Source of the DNA: Albula goreensis
Lineage: Eukaryota; Chordata; Actinopteri; Albuliformes; Albulidae
DNA length: 64,000 nucleotides
Assembly (NCBI GenBank): GCA_022829145.1
Contig: CM040748.1
Location: 25,490,501 to 25,554,500 of the forward strand
Reading direction: 5' to 3'
The notes under the pieces were generated by a model. That model ran no database searches. It saw only the letters and a list, made by a program, of their open reading frames with translations, and was not told the DNA's origin. Every line of letters starts with the position of its first letter. Position 1 is the stretch's first letter. Positions 38,660 through 52,872 of the stretch are shown here, in pieces. A program made the translations under genes and the position numbers.

Positions 38660-41600
38660 TCAACCCAGGATGAGACTGGACTTGCCCCCTGGGGGGTTTC
38701 TCCGGCCTGGGGGTCCTCCAGCAGACGATGAGGGTGCCGAAGGCTGTGGTGGTCCCTCATTTGACTCCTGGACATTCTCCGGCTCTTCTGCGTTTTCTAA
38801 AAATTATGCATGAAGAGTGTCAAGTGTCACTTGCTTGGCTTACATAGACAAGACATGATATTTTTTTAGTTTAAAGCCTTTTTCGAATAGCCTTTTTCTA
38901 AAATTAAAAAATACATGAAATAGATGGGAATATGGTAAGAACAAGAATGGAAAAGCTGTGTTCTGTATTTTCAAAATTCTTTCAAAAGGCACAACTTCTA
39001 TTAACAATTCAATAACTGATAGTGTAATTGAGTCTGTCTGCCCTTCACATTGCAGTTTAGATGTTTTATCTGCAGACTGTATTCCCTCAGTAAAAGCCAC
39101 CTTTAATGCAGTGTCATAGGAAGGCTATCAAACATAACTTTAAGGGTAATACTTCATAATACATCTGCATGTGATTTTGTAGTTGAAAGATTACATTTTG
39201 TTGTCACTTGCATGGATGAAAGGATTTCCATATTCACTTTAAAACCCTTGCTTACTTAAGGCTGGGGTAAGTTGCCAAATAGCTGTGGTCTGAATGTTCT
39301 GTTACTGATGCTGAAACTTTTTTGAAAAGGAAACAACAGCCCAAATTATTAGTTAATAAAAATTCATATATTCATTTGTGCTTTCATTATTTTGTCTACT
39401 ATCTGAACATTCAGGTCACAAACATTCAGCTGCAGGTACACAGTGAATCCGCAGAGGTCACTAGAGAGCAACAAGCCTGATTAGCCTTAAAGGATAATTA
39501 CCCAAATTATACATTTCTGTAACATTACTTGCAAGACATCCAGAGTGCCAAGAATCAGTCAGTTTCCTGTTTGCTGCAAACAATGGAAGCTAACAATGCT
39601 AACACTGCAACAGTTGTCTACGTAGACCCAGCTAATGCTTTGCTAATAAATGGCTTTAAGAACTACAGTACGTTTACAACATGAATCATGTCAACATTGT
39701 CAAACTGGAGGTATGCTTACTTACAAAAATAAAATGAGTGCATTATTTTTATTAATACAAACTTCCATCTCTCTTCTGGCTTTCCAGTTTGAAATGAACT
39801 TGTTTCATCCACTTAACTGAGTTCCATTTTGAGTTATAAGCCTATTACAGGCATCTTGGCCCTTCACACACTCTGAGCCACCTAAGGCATTCATTAGCAA
39901 ACTCTTAGATGGGTCTACATAGACAGACTTTGTGTTGTTAGGATTGTTAATTTAATGAGTTCAGCAAACATCTATTGACATTTCATGACACTTTACTATA
40001 GATCACTTGTACATGGAATGTGCTATATTACAGAAATACCTCATTTGAGTGAATTATGCCTTAAAATGGTTCTCCCAGTCTTTTAATCCAGCAAACCAGA
40101 GTCATTTTGAGGAAACAATGGTTGATATAAACAGACTAGGTCTCTCCAAAATCTCCAAATCACCATTAGACCTAAAAATCAGGTTTCTTCAACACATCGT
40201 CATATTTGTAACCTGATTCATACCTCCAGGCTTCAGAGCTAAAAAATAAAACAAAATTGTTTTTGATCGTTTCATTTAAACTGAGGCAACTCCCCGGACA
40301 AATTATTTCTCTTGATTACTGAAAATATTTCTTACTAAGCTCTTTGAAAAACAATTCTTTGTGAGTCTGATAAAAAAAAAATTAAGTTGCAGTAGGCCAG
40401 GTGAAAGTGGTCAAAAAGAAATTGGTCGTCACCGTGTAGTCAGCAACTTTAATCAGCCAAATTTATCTTACTGTCAGGTCCTACCCATCAAGCATCTTCA
40501 TAACTTTCTAGAACAGAATCAGGAGCTAGGTTAACCCCTATTTGAGCTCTAGGATATATAAACCATATAAAAACCATCTGACGTGTCAGCACTATCGACT
40601 AAATCCACAATAGTCAGCAGCCAACACAATGTATGTAACCATGACCACAGTCAACAGTTTAAGAGGAGCACACACACTGTGAACAGAAGAGCTGTTTGTG
40701 GAAAAAAGCTTAACACAAGCCTCACAGGATAAAAGACCTTTAGCAAAAATGAAATCATACTGTATGATGTTCCTTTGTGGTGACAGACTGATAACTGGAA
40801 CACAGAAAAAATGGGTAGAAATCACTACAGAAAATTAACCCAGTAAATGTGTCTGCTCCCTAAAGAGGCATAGCGTAGCACAACCGACTTTGTAATCACT
40901 CTAATATATGGCAGCCATTTGCCGTTGGACGTGCGGGGGATGATTTTGCACTACCAGTGGCTTACTAATTTAGCATGGGTACATTCAGAAATGCTACAGA
41001 GCAATGAGAACTGGGAACTGGAACTCACCAGCATTTGGTTTCTCTTTGTCTCCATCCTGCAAAACAGAAAATGTGCCACATTTTTAGCAAATCATTGCAA
41101 AATGAATGTTTAAAATATAATTTCCTCTTCATCCAAGCAAAAAATAAACCTGAGGTGACTCCCAGGTAAAGCACTGATCTTGACACAGTTAGGGGCGAAC
41201 CATGTTTGGGATATTTTCATTGTAATACACAACTGGCCATAGTGTTACACAGGCTGGGTTTCAGTCAGCAGGGTTCCCCTCCCACTCCTCATTGTGAAAA
41301 AGTGACTTCTCTGGTCCAATAATCAATTGCAGTCTGTGTATGCCAGCATTGTGGGTGAAGCAGTCCTCCAGCAGAAGCACTGCACAGCTCAGATGGTCAG
41401 CTCTCAGTGGGAAGGAGCGACACAGTGGGATGCACCACTTTCAGAGCAAACTAAATTAGGCCTAGTGATCCCCAGTCTATATCAATTTCCAGCACTGTGT
41501 TGCATACCTAGGTCAAGCTATGTATCTGACAAACTGTAAGTCTTTACACTTCATACTTCACATGGCTCCCACAGACCCCTGAGCATTTTCTAAATGTTAC

Positions 41601-44600
41601 TGACTAAAACCTGCAACAACTGGATAGCAGGATATTGATGAAAATAGATACTTCTTTTAAAAATAACAATGTGGTGCAGGAATATTGAATAGTATCTACA
41701 GAGGTTAAGTATGCCATGTAAATAACATGGGATGCATGTGCTGCTAGCCGCCATGTCTTTCCACTCTGCAGAAAGCCTGCTAGAGCTGTGCAGTCACTGT
41801 GTCTGATGAGTACACTTCATATGTAACAGGTGCAGGCAGACAGCAGAGTTTAACAGTCAAAATATGAACATCTTCCTCCAAACCTGATTACACACTAAGA
41901 TGATGTATAATTCATTAAGACGCATCATGAGACAGCTCTCTGCATGTCGTACCCCAGTAAAAGCCTCCTCAGACACAGAATTGTTCTGGGCGACAGGCTG
42001 GGTGTGACATCGCCTGAGTGGGGCTGAGGGCTCACCACATAACACACCAGTGGGCTTTCCACCTGCAAGAGGGACACATGGATATTCAGCATATCAAATT
42101 TCACACCACCAGAAAGACAGTAGCAAAGCATTGATGTGGTCAAAAAAAAAAAAACCTCACAGCCATTGAAAATTCCCATGCATCAATAGATCTTTTTTCC
42201 AGTGAATATTCTTTCCTTTGTTAAAAAAGTATGTGCCCATTACTTCTACCTATTACAAAACTGAGAATTTAAGCTTTTATTCCACATCTGGCAACCTAGC
42301 ACAGAAGCATATGTCTAAAATGCAACACATGGCCAGTGCATTTCCCTGTAAGCACATCTTGAAGCAAAATGTTATCTTTCTGTAGCAGTAGTAATGAGAA
42401 TGCACTGCAGGACCACATCAAAGCAATCAAACACACTGGAGCATTTACAGACAACTGAAGCACAATTAACCACAGCTTAGAAGTCCCTCTCTTTACACCA
42501 GATAAGTATTACAGAGATGTGCCACTGTAGATTTTGGAGTCGAGACAAATTATTCAATTAATGCTACCGGTCACCTTAAGGCCAAACATATTCAGAAACA
42601 CATTTGCATATTACATTTATATATGCCCACAAGCCCCACACATAATCCCAGACTTCTAGAATGTATATGCCAAAAAACATTCCGATTGTTAATGAGTAAA
42701 AGTTCTGACCAAACAGAATGGCTACAATGACACTGGACTGCCTAGGTTCCAAGATTAAGTAGTCTCTAAGCCAGCTATCTCTAATATGGCACAATTATGC
42801 AGAATCATCTGGGATCCCTCTGCCAATCAAAAACATTCCTGGGTTACACAGTACACCCACCACCTGTATTGGGGGAAGGAGTAGCATCCTAAGAACACGT
42901 CATCACAGGCCCTCACAGGAAAAGCTGGTCAATCAAGTTACAAAGGTGCCACTCCTTTAATAAAAGACCATACAGCAATTAAATTACTGTCCACAACAAC
43001 TGGTTCACTGTGGCAATACCATTTGACCTGGAAACCTAAGAGTGTTTGTTTTAACATAACAACAAAGAGTTACTACTGCATGGAAAGATATCTGGCCATC
43101 ATTTCTGAGCACTGTAGTATCTACACTTGAAAGCATGGCACAGTAGCAATATCAGACTTACCAGGTGGGTTGTTCCTCCGGTGGGCATGAGGGTCATCAG
43201 GCTCAGCAAAGATGTTGGAGGCAGTCCTGTTCTTGCGAGTGGAGGGCTTTTCCTCATCTGTTCCAAATGAGATGTTGGAGCCGCCACCCGGAGGCTGCAG
43301 TACTCTGTAGATAACCAGCAGTCATCCACAGATGACTCTTTTAAACCTCTCACATATACACTCTGAAAACGCCTAATCCTAAGAGCATACTGAACTTCAC
43401 ATTTAAGACTGACAACAATAAAGCAGGGTTTTCAGACTGGTTTGGTCAGGCTCATGCAAAAAGGCCATCACACTAGGTGAGAAGGTTTGCATTTTTTTTC
43501 TGTACTATGAGGTCAGTCTATCATTGTAAAATACGGGTGTTTTTCATTTGTTATACACTGCCCTGATGACACTTTATGAGGCAGCCAAGAAGGCCTGCCG
43601 TTGTCAAGGAAACAGTCGCTTTTTATCAATCATTCGTGAACGTGCCGCAAGGCGACCTTACTGCACAAACAGCTCAGCATTTAATCTCTGACCGGTGTCT
43701 CCCCTCCCAATACTCTTACCTCTGCATGACGAACACTCAACCACCCTTTACTATCTCATCGGCCTATCAAAATGAAATACTGCCACCTAATGAATGATCA
43801 GTGAATACAATTTACATACAGTAGTTTTAAGTTAAATAACGTCGCTGCAGAAAGAAAGGAAATAAGACAAAGCCACTGCAGAATGAGGGCAAGTTGCTCC
43901 TTATTCTGGCTTTGCAGTCGACTGGTAGCTTTTGCGGCTTGGAAAGGGATGTTCTTAGAACCCTATAATGAGCCCTCCCGGCACCACCTTAATTCTAGCT
44001 ACCTAGCGACTTCTGCGTTAATGTACACTGAAACTTCGGTATCTTTTCACCAGGTCACCATTCGTATAATAGTTCAAATTTGATACATACAAGAACCAAG
44101 TTTACGTGGATTACGGGTTATGAAATACTACAAAAACTACAAAAGCGACTGCATTTTGATACTGGTGGAAATAATCACTAAACGTGGTTAGCACCATTAT
44201 TTGTTCACATATGCATTTTGTATCGCTCACTGCCGTTCAAACAAGGCGAGGTACACTCGTAATTTTACCTACCGTTATAAATGGGATTCTTCCCAAGCTA
44301 CAAAGACTAGTTAACAATGACCCCACCCATAAGCAAATTTCAGATGAGATTAGCTCAGCATCACAAGCAGCATGGCACCGTTTCCAGGCGATGACCAACG
44401 TAGCTGTCACTATCTAACGTTCCTGCAACCCAATAACCAGAATCTGGCTATCTAAATGATGCTTGACATGTTTAAATTGATCAATACAGAAAACATCCAT
44501 GACAAACACGGCGGATAGCTTTGCAATACAGATAGTTCGCGTTTAGTTGACACATGGCAAAGTCATAATCCTTATGTCTGAAGCTTGCTAGCGAAGGGGG

Positions 44601-45169
44601 CACGTTCAGCCAAGTTATCGGCTGGCTATGAATGATAACGCGAACTGCATGTCATGCCAGCAATCAGCGAACAAGGATAGTTAGCGCAAGCTAACATGTC
44701 GCCAGAAATGCATATCTGAGCTGATGATATCTTTCTTTATTGTTGGCTACATAGCAACCTACCTATCATAATTAGCTCAACCTAACGATATCTTGCTTGA
44801 TTGCTACTAGCTAGATATCTAAATGACGAGGATAATATGTTAGGATAGCTAGCTAGCTAGCCTTGTTAGACCCGATTTGTCTATGTAGGCAGAAGACAGG
44901 TTGTACAAATTACAGTTTCAAAAGCAATCCGATTGTTAATTTTATACCAATTAAATCAGCATATGACCTTGCTAAACAACTCATGTCATTTTATTTGGCA
45001 TCCAAAATGCAATCCTGTGTCACGATATATCATGCTTATTATAACGGGATTCCATTTTTCTTTTGTTTGTCGCGGTGTCGCTAACAAGCTAGCTTGCTAT
45101 ATTTTATATTTACCTGGAGCTACTTTTTGCTCCTGGTTCCATCCCTTGGAAAGTGGTGGTCGTCGTCAT
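38660..45169 (-). CDS. jpt1: Jupiter microtubule-associated homolog 1 (HN1), complete
   Basis: Five exons: 45169-45114, 43304-43162, 42062-41953, 41056-41029 and 38796-38660, totalling 474 bases and 157 aa (human JPT1 is 154). Phases join exactly and all borders are GT/AG. The N-terminus [18 protein letters not shown] continues [19 protein letters not shown] and then [15 protein letters not shown], all diagnostic of JPT1. A second PPGGK repeat follows ([19 protein letters not shown]), and the C-terminus is [14 protein letters not shown]. Exon 4 is only 28 bases (DGDKEKPNA). The protein is small, acidic-to-neutral and disordered, with PPGG repeats. Family members are linked to microtubules, beta-catenin/GSK3 signalling and cell growth (established knowledge). 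It lies next to the SUMO gene, as in human. Confidence 0.96.
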
Positions 45170-45440
45170 TTTTACTGTCAAATTCCGTTTGTAAATCCGA
45201 TAAAATTCGAATATATACAGCTAGCTACCTGCTTGCGTTACTTTTGTGGTTCCCTATCGTTTTCTCCCTCCTGTTTCATGCTAAAACTCCGCCCGGCTTT
45301 GATTGAATTGAACACTCTGCTGCGCGAGGGAATGTCGTTGGCACAGTTATTCCCACCCACAGACGTAGCCCAAGGAATTTCACTCCTTTTTCATTGGCTA
45401 GTGACTTCTGTTCCTGTTCCTGATTGGAGTTTGACAGTGT
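45170..45440 (-). promoter_or_regulatory. jpt1: jpt1 promoter with two CCAAT boxes
   Basis: On the minus strand, CCAAT occurs at 45397-45393 and 45427-45423, exactly 30 bases apart, about 225-260 bases upstream of the ATG. No TATA box is obvious. Paired CCAAT boxes at this spacing are typical NF-Y targets of growth-related promoters. Confidence 0.55.
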
Positions 45441-48400
45441 CTTGCGATGTCAATCCCTCTACAGTAGCCTTTTACACTGATGGTTTTTTGAAAGGTAACG
45501 GTTTACACATAGTAACAGTTACCGTCTTAGTGAACACTGAATAGCTACTTTGATTTTTTTCCCGTCTGATTTTAAATTGTTCACATTTATTGTTTTATCT
45601 TTTCAGCTGCTTATAATTTAGATTTCTAGAATTGGGGTATGTTGTGAAGGGTATTTTTAGTGTTGAGCAACAGGGTAATTTTGAGGCCCTCAGGGTAATT
45701 TACCGTACAAATTGCCAGCTGACTCCTTTACCTGTAGCCCAAACGGTTAAAAAGAAAGTTCATATAATAGAAATATCAGAAATATCGGATCATGCTGCCT
45801 CTACCCAAATCCTAAACATGACAATTTGGTACAAGATAAACCTGGTCCTATAGTTGCAAAAGTCACTCCAAGACAACCATAACTTGTTTTTGAAGTCTAC
45901 TGTTCAGTCTCCTCCAATCCTGGATAAGGTTGGAACAAATAGTAAAAAGAGTTTAGTATGGAGAACACACCTGACAATTTTTCTTTACCCTGCATGTTTG
46001 TTTTCAATTACACATTTCCTGTATATGCCAAGGAATGTCATATTATGGCACAATTCAAAACAATGACTTTTCAATGGTTTTGTCTCAAACAACCAGGTGG
46101 GACCAAGTACATAAACAAACACAATTCAGTTGTATATGACAAATGTAACAAACTGTGTGGCCAGTATATATGCCCAGAAAATAAAGTAACTTTAAAAAGA
46201 GGAAAGTAAGATGGGCCACTGTTAGAAACAAGACCATGCGCGGTTGATAATCAGAAATATAAATGTACATACAGGAAATTTGCATGAGACAACATTTTAC
46301 TTAAAAATGTAAATAAGAAATACAACATTGGGGACAATTCTTGGCACAGTGGTGGATATGATCTGGTAACCCCACTACAGAGTTTAATTGTAACCTGCTT
46401 ACATTTTCTGTTGCCCTCTCTTCTTTCTGGTACTTTTAAATGACCCAGTTTCTACAGAACTACAGGAATCTTCAATGATTTAAAATTTTGCCTTTTGAAT
46501 TTTTTTTTCCTTTCTTCTTGTTGCACTCCACTTGGTTCTCATTCTTGACACTTCTTCACTTATCATGCTTATTGTTTGTTCTCATACCTTCTTCAGCAAT
46601 CAGCTTCCAGATATTCCTCTCCTTTGCTTTATCCACTCTTTTCACACTTCATGAAATATTTTATGGCATATTTTTGTAAAAAAATGTATTTGCAGTTTTA
46701 ATTCCCCAACCCTATCTGCAGCAAAACCACATTCACAAATTAAGCAAAATCAATCCTTGTTTGGTGAAGCTCTTGGTGCAAGATGCTTTACACATACAAT
46801 GTAGAAGTATTATGAAAACATACATTTCTGTCAATCTGGGGACTCACACAAAAGTTCCATGCAGTCTGTTGCTACTCCTTTTCAATCTGCTAATCAGAAT
46901 AATGACACAAATCAATACTTGGAGTTTGCCACACTGAATATGCCAATTAGGAAACCAGAAGACAAGACTTGGATTTACTGAGAGTAACTCACACCAGTGT
47001 CATAATACTTATAACAATAGCTTTACAAAGTCCTAGCTTTGTATTGCAGTAGTTTATTTTGAGGGGAAAACAAGATCAAAATTAAAATGGAAACACAAAT
47101 ACAGTGAATGAGAACTTTTTCTATGGTGTCAATGACCCATGCCTGCAAGTGTACTCTTCACATGGAGAAAATGGATAATATTGTTTAATCATTGAGAACA
47201 TTACTTCAAGCTTTGGACCAAACCATTGTTATTTCTGCTTTCTATGGAATTAATCCAACCCTGACCTGCTATGGTTCCCTGTACGGTCATTACCAGCCTT
47301 CCAATTCATTATTCTAATATTCCAAACTTTGTTGAAACAATAAATTCATAAAATCTGAAACTATAGATGTGAATGTATTAATTTGCCATGCTATGTAATC
47401 AGTCTGCCAATTACAGCATAGGGAAACAGCAGTTTTTCTTTTGTTCAAAAGACACCCAGAGGAAAACATTCTGTCAATGGTAGCACTTCCCATGCAGAGA
47501 TTCCAGGATTACATTAGCCAGTCAATTTGTCTCTTTGAAGAGTTCACTCCTCCCAGATGATTGACCAACTGTTGCTGTGAGAACAGGCAATAAATGACAA
47601 GGAAACTCATTAATATTCAGGACCTCAATCTAAATAAGCCTTCTGAACAAAACCTAGCGGTGAAAATGCATGTGGTTTTGAAAACTAGAGCAATGACAAG
47701 AGCCTAAACAGACTGTGCTTCCAGAACAGCAAAATCAATCCTTAATGTCACGTACAACAACGGGGTAATTTACCCTGGTATCCATGTCATCAAACGAGTA
47801 CTGCAATATTCAGTCTGAAATGCTTCTGAGACCACATCACATATTTTACAATGGTGAAATACAAATGTTCAGATGCACCAAGATTAGGCACATTTCAAAT
47901 GTTTTAAAAAACATCCATCACTCTGACATGGATACACATACATACACATTTATCTTGTCTGGATTAAACACATAAAATTAAACAGCTTTTGCTAATAAAC
48001 AAAGATCCATTTTACTTTAACAAGAAATTTATTAAACAATACAGATGTTTGACTTCACTAAAAACCCATTTCTATGTTTTTTTATTTAAAATGTGGCCAA
48101 ATCAAGGTATGCTTCAGACAAGTTTTATTCTACACATCCACTACAATATAAAAAAAGATATAAAATCCATCTCCTGAAACAGATAACAGAAAACAATGTC
48201 TGCTAACCAGCAAATCTCATTCTCACTGTGAACGAGGTGTTAAATAATTTACTGGATTTAACTCATCTTTCAAAAGATATTTTTGGGCCTGAATCGCTGG
48301 TCAATTTCAGTAATCATGAGTCACTTCTGAATATCTAAATGTATGCCATCTGACAGCTGAGGTTTATGTACAAAAGGAAAAAAGAAATGCAATGATGAAA

Positions 48401-48549
48401 ACACTATACAACAGTATTATGTGAAACTGTGAAAATGTCTTCTTTTAGTATGGTACAGATTCTGTGATGACAACAGAAGTTTGAAAGGGAGAGGGTCCAG
48501 AAACTCGGGCAGGAGGGGCTGGGGTTGGGGGTGGGGCACTTGATGCTTT
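45441..48549. other. Intergenic, jpt1 to SUMO gene
   Basis: No gene recognised. The right end (about 48020-48549) is presumably SUMO 3' UTR. Minus-strand AATAAA hexamers occur near 48026 and 48080. A 203-codon plus-strand frame over 44933-45544 runs antisense to jpt1 exon 1 and its promoter and is rejected. Confidence 0.55.
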
Positions 48550-51500
48550 TTAGAAGTGGCCTCCTGTCTGTTGTTGAAAAACGTCAATTGTATCTTCATC
48601 CTCCATTTCCAACTGTTGAAGAGAACAGAAATATCCTTGCAGTGACTGCAGTAATTGATTAAAAAAAACATCTACAAACACCTTCATATAAAGGTTGATT
48701 AATTCAAAAGTAAAGCAGCAAGCAACAAAAACATTTTGAAGCAATAAAACAGTCTGTTTCATGTTACCAAACTAAACTACAAAAGAGAACTCTGAAATAG
48801 TCATAGAAATTTTCATAGACTATTAGCAAAAACTTCTGAGGGCATGCTGGACACTGGAGACACACAGAAAATATCAAATACATTAATGGGCATTTAACTA
48901 AAATAACACCCCAAGAATATGGATATATGACGTGTACTGTAGATAGTTAAATGAATCAGAATTAAACATGTAGATTTACTTATGACAAATGTTTATGCAC
49001 CCATTTGAAATGGTAAAGAAAAATGCTAAATATATTTGTTTTGTGGTTTCATGGTGCTGCAAGAATATGAATAGTAGAATGAAAAACATCTCATCAACTC
49101 ATCTGCTACAGAAGTCACACAGAGGACTGTAAACAAGCTACCAAACAAATCTGTTGAGCAAAGAGATGCCCCCCTTTCAACTCCAGTTACTATACCTGTG
49201 CAGGTGTGTCTGTTTCATTAATAGGCTGCCCATCGAACCGGAACCGGATTTGCCTCATTGTCAACCCCTGCAGAAAGGCATTGAAATTATAATTGCTCCC
49301 AGTATTCATGACCACCTATCACCTGGTTAAAATGCAGATGTAACAGATGTAATGTCTTACCATGCTTTTCGGTGGATTAGCTTTGTGTAGTCGAACAGAG
49401 GTGGCACTTCAAAAACTTTTCAGAACAACCTTATTCAATGCACTACAAAAACATTCATCAAACTGTATGAGGTGCCAAGGTTTTCTTTGTCCTTAAGCGA
49501 ATTTAAAGACAAGGGCTCCTGAGGGAAGATATTTAATGACACCAACAATATCACTTCTCTACTTTCCAAAGCTGTTAAAGGCAGATAAGATTTATTTTCT
49601 GGAGATATAAACCAATTAAATTAGCCAATAAAGTACCAGAGTTAACGGTTTCATCCTTCCCCACAAAGCAGAAGTTCTTAGGTATTGTTATAGGTATTGA
49701 TCTGACTGGATCCTGACACTAGTAAGCATTCAATGACAAACCACACTTCATAGTAAAAGGCAAGCATTGGTTTTTGGTCCAACATAACATTTGTTTCATA
49801 GGAGAGGTTGGGAATGTCAGTATGATTTCTTTTATGCAGAAAAATACTGAGTCATTAGTGGTAAAGAGGCTGTTGAATGCGTGACTTTAAAATTTAATTA
49901 CAGAAAAATGAAAAATATTAATGTTGTAGGTTCTTTTTGTGGCCAGCAAAGACAGGTTTGGCTGTTGATCGATGCTGATTTAGCAGGCAAAATGCCCTTT
50001 TCAGGTATTGTGTGTACCAGCAGAGTGAGCCTGTGGCCCCCGCCCTCACCTGTCTCTCGCAGTACGCCTTCATGAGTTTGCTGAGCGGCGTGTGCCTCTT
50101 AATCTTGAACTGCACCACCGAGCCATCCTGCCCTGCAACCTTCAGGTTGATGTGATCATTGTTTTCCGTCTTCACTCCTTCCTGGGGAACAGAAACACTG
50201 GTGTGGTGAGTGCAGAAATGGAACGGAAGCTACACTCTGTCATTCCTAAATACCAAACAAATGTTAACAACCGAAACAATCAGGGAATAGTTGCGCTTCA
50301 ACAAGTGGAATTCCACACCAGCTGATCAAAGAAGTCCATATAATATCCAGTTTTCAACAAAAAGAGGTCACGCATCCAAGAATAAAAATCAGATGGACCA
50401 CTATTTCACCATTTATTGTAGGCCAACAATCAAAAAGCTAATCTTTGTTTCAGTTCATTTAAAGATTCTCGGTTTCTTAAATCAGGTGGACCATAAAGCA
50501 AACATACAACCAAAGGACAGCAGCACCTGTACTTCATATATAACAAAGACCAAGTTGTAGTATAGTTAAGTCTAGGAAAAAAGAACAGCCCAATATCCTG
50601 AAGGCAAATTCATTGGTGGAAATGATCACATAATGGATTAGGGGACAGGAAGACAGGAATTCTAAATGATGCTATATACCTAGTCAATAACCATATTTAA
50701 TATTTGCCCAACCGCGTCTGCTGATGTTGAGCGATTAACGGCTGCCCAACTGCCCAATCAGAAAAACATATTTGGGGAAATGGACACTAATCTTGCGTTG
50801 CCTGATCACATACAAAAGACAAATTACTGCAGTAAATATGTACCCCACGGAAATTGAGCGAACATCCTTCCATGCATCAGCACTACAGTTCTGGTGACCA
50901 ATTGAATGTCACTCCCTTTGTCAGAACATGCTACGCTCACTCAAGATTAGAATATGCTCTTCTGTAAATATATCATCCATAGACTGGGGCCCTTTTGTGA
51001 ATCCCTCTAAATCTAGTGTGTTTATATTATAGGTCCACTCTTTGAGAAGGGTGTTCCTCAAAGCTCAAGAGAAGGATTGATGTTGCCTGGTGTTAGGACC
51101 TTTTGCTGGGTCCACAGAATGTTTCATGGTCAATAGATGTGTAAGGACTGAAAGATAAGGCAAGAACGGTTTTCCTCAGTTCTGTTATTAACATTGTTTC
51201 AGAGAAACAAAAACATATATGATTACCAAATAAAGCTTCTTCACTGATGCATGCGTGGGTTGGTGTATGGTATGGATTCACATTCTCCCTGTGTAATTTC
51301 CTGATGAGACGATACTTAGCTGTGTGAGGGAGAATTTAACGGCTTGGTGCCATTCACCGAGGCATGGCTGAACGTTGCAAGAGGCGGCGCTGAAAAAAGT
51401 ATTGCCAGCTGCCAATCTGGTGATTAGTATTTTTCCTAACAAAGTCATATGGACAACTGTCAGTGTTAGGGGGATACAACCAAGGGTTTCCCTGTGATAA

Positions 51501-52813
51501 AGCTAAGCTGAGCTGCCTTAGCTATACACAACCAGCTCCTAAATAACTGGATAAAAACATAAAAAATGTCAAGTAAATAATTATGATTAATATACTGAAA
51601 AAACCCAGTTCACATATTTTAAATGATCAATGTACTCAAACTATTTTACCTGGCTTGCTTAACCGCTATTTTTTCTATTCTAGTGGCCAACACATGTGAA
51701 TGCCCTTTATTCTCTGGGGTCCAGTAGAGGACAAAAACCGACAGAGAACAAAGAAAAGTAACCACATTAGGCGCTAAATTGACATTTGTAGTTTTATGAA
51801 ATATTTCTGTCCGTCATAACAATCACAAACACTCTCTTGGTTAAATCATTTATGACTGTCATTACTTTTATCAGCTGATAAGATTATGATAAGAATAATC
51901 AGATATCAGAGAAATAAGCCTGTTAGCCCCTAATTTTCAAAATCCAGCCAAACATCCCAGCCTGCTGCAAAGATTGTTACAATGTCAGATATGTGCTGGG
52001 TTTATTTTCACATGCACATATAACTGTATGTATGTATGTATGTATAACTAAGCATTTGTCTTTTGTCGTTTTTAAATGATTTTCCCTTTTTTCTCATGAT
52101 ATGCAATTCCACGCTCATTGCTACAACCATAATTGTCAAAACAGCACATGTGACATGCACACATTCTCCTCTAAAACACATGATGTCAGCTGAGCTTGCT
52201 CCAATGGGAATGAGAGGGAGACACTTCACATCCAGCTCTCGGCAGGCTGACTGTGGATGTCCAGTTGACCAGCAGGGGTCAGTGGAGAGCAATGAGACAT
52301 GGAAATCCCATCTACCCATCTAAGGCCAATCATGCCCAGCTCTGCAAGGCTGTTGGTCACAGTCAACGCTGGCATGGCATGGACTTGAACTCAGCCAGTG
52401 GGGCTCATCCACCCACTGGAAACTGCTGTAACAGGATGAGCACCCAGTGGCCCATCTCCATTCGATGCAGGTCAGTGTCAGCTACTCTCATCTTCACATT
52501 GGCTCAAATGTTTGATGGTACACACCTAGACCCTTCACTTCTCTACTGCATCTTCATGCATTTAAAAACAAATACTGGAGAAGCGTGAATTGGTTGCTTT
52601 CTAATTTTGATCATTTTGAAAAATGTTCATGAAATGTCCAGCATGGATTCATTCACTACTCCACGACATCTAGATGTACACGACAGATGTATAACAGTCA
52701 TGACTGAAATATTTGTCTTTGTGGGCTAGTCATTTATCTTATGATTTGCATTTCTAGTGGAAGACACCCACCCAATGACAGATAAAATTTACTGGAATAT
52801 TTTTAAAATGTGT

Positions 52814-52872
<59 letters not shown>

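Noticed and set aside
44830-44870. TAGCTAGCTAGC tracts near the jpt1 and SUMO promoters
   Set aside because: Short simple repeats common in fish DNA; no evidence of regulatory meaning.
44933-45544. 203-codon plus-strand open frame
   Set aside because: It runs antisense over jpt1 exon 1 and its CCAAT promoter, shows no domain and is best explained by chance.
52253-52588. 111-codon plus-strand frame in SUMO intron 1
   Set aside because: No recognisable protein features and no splice sites in phase.
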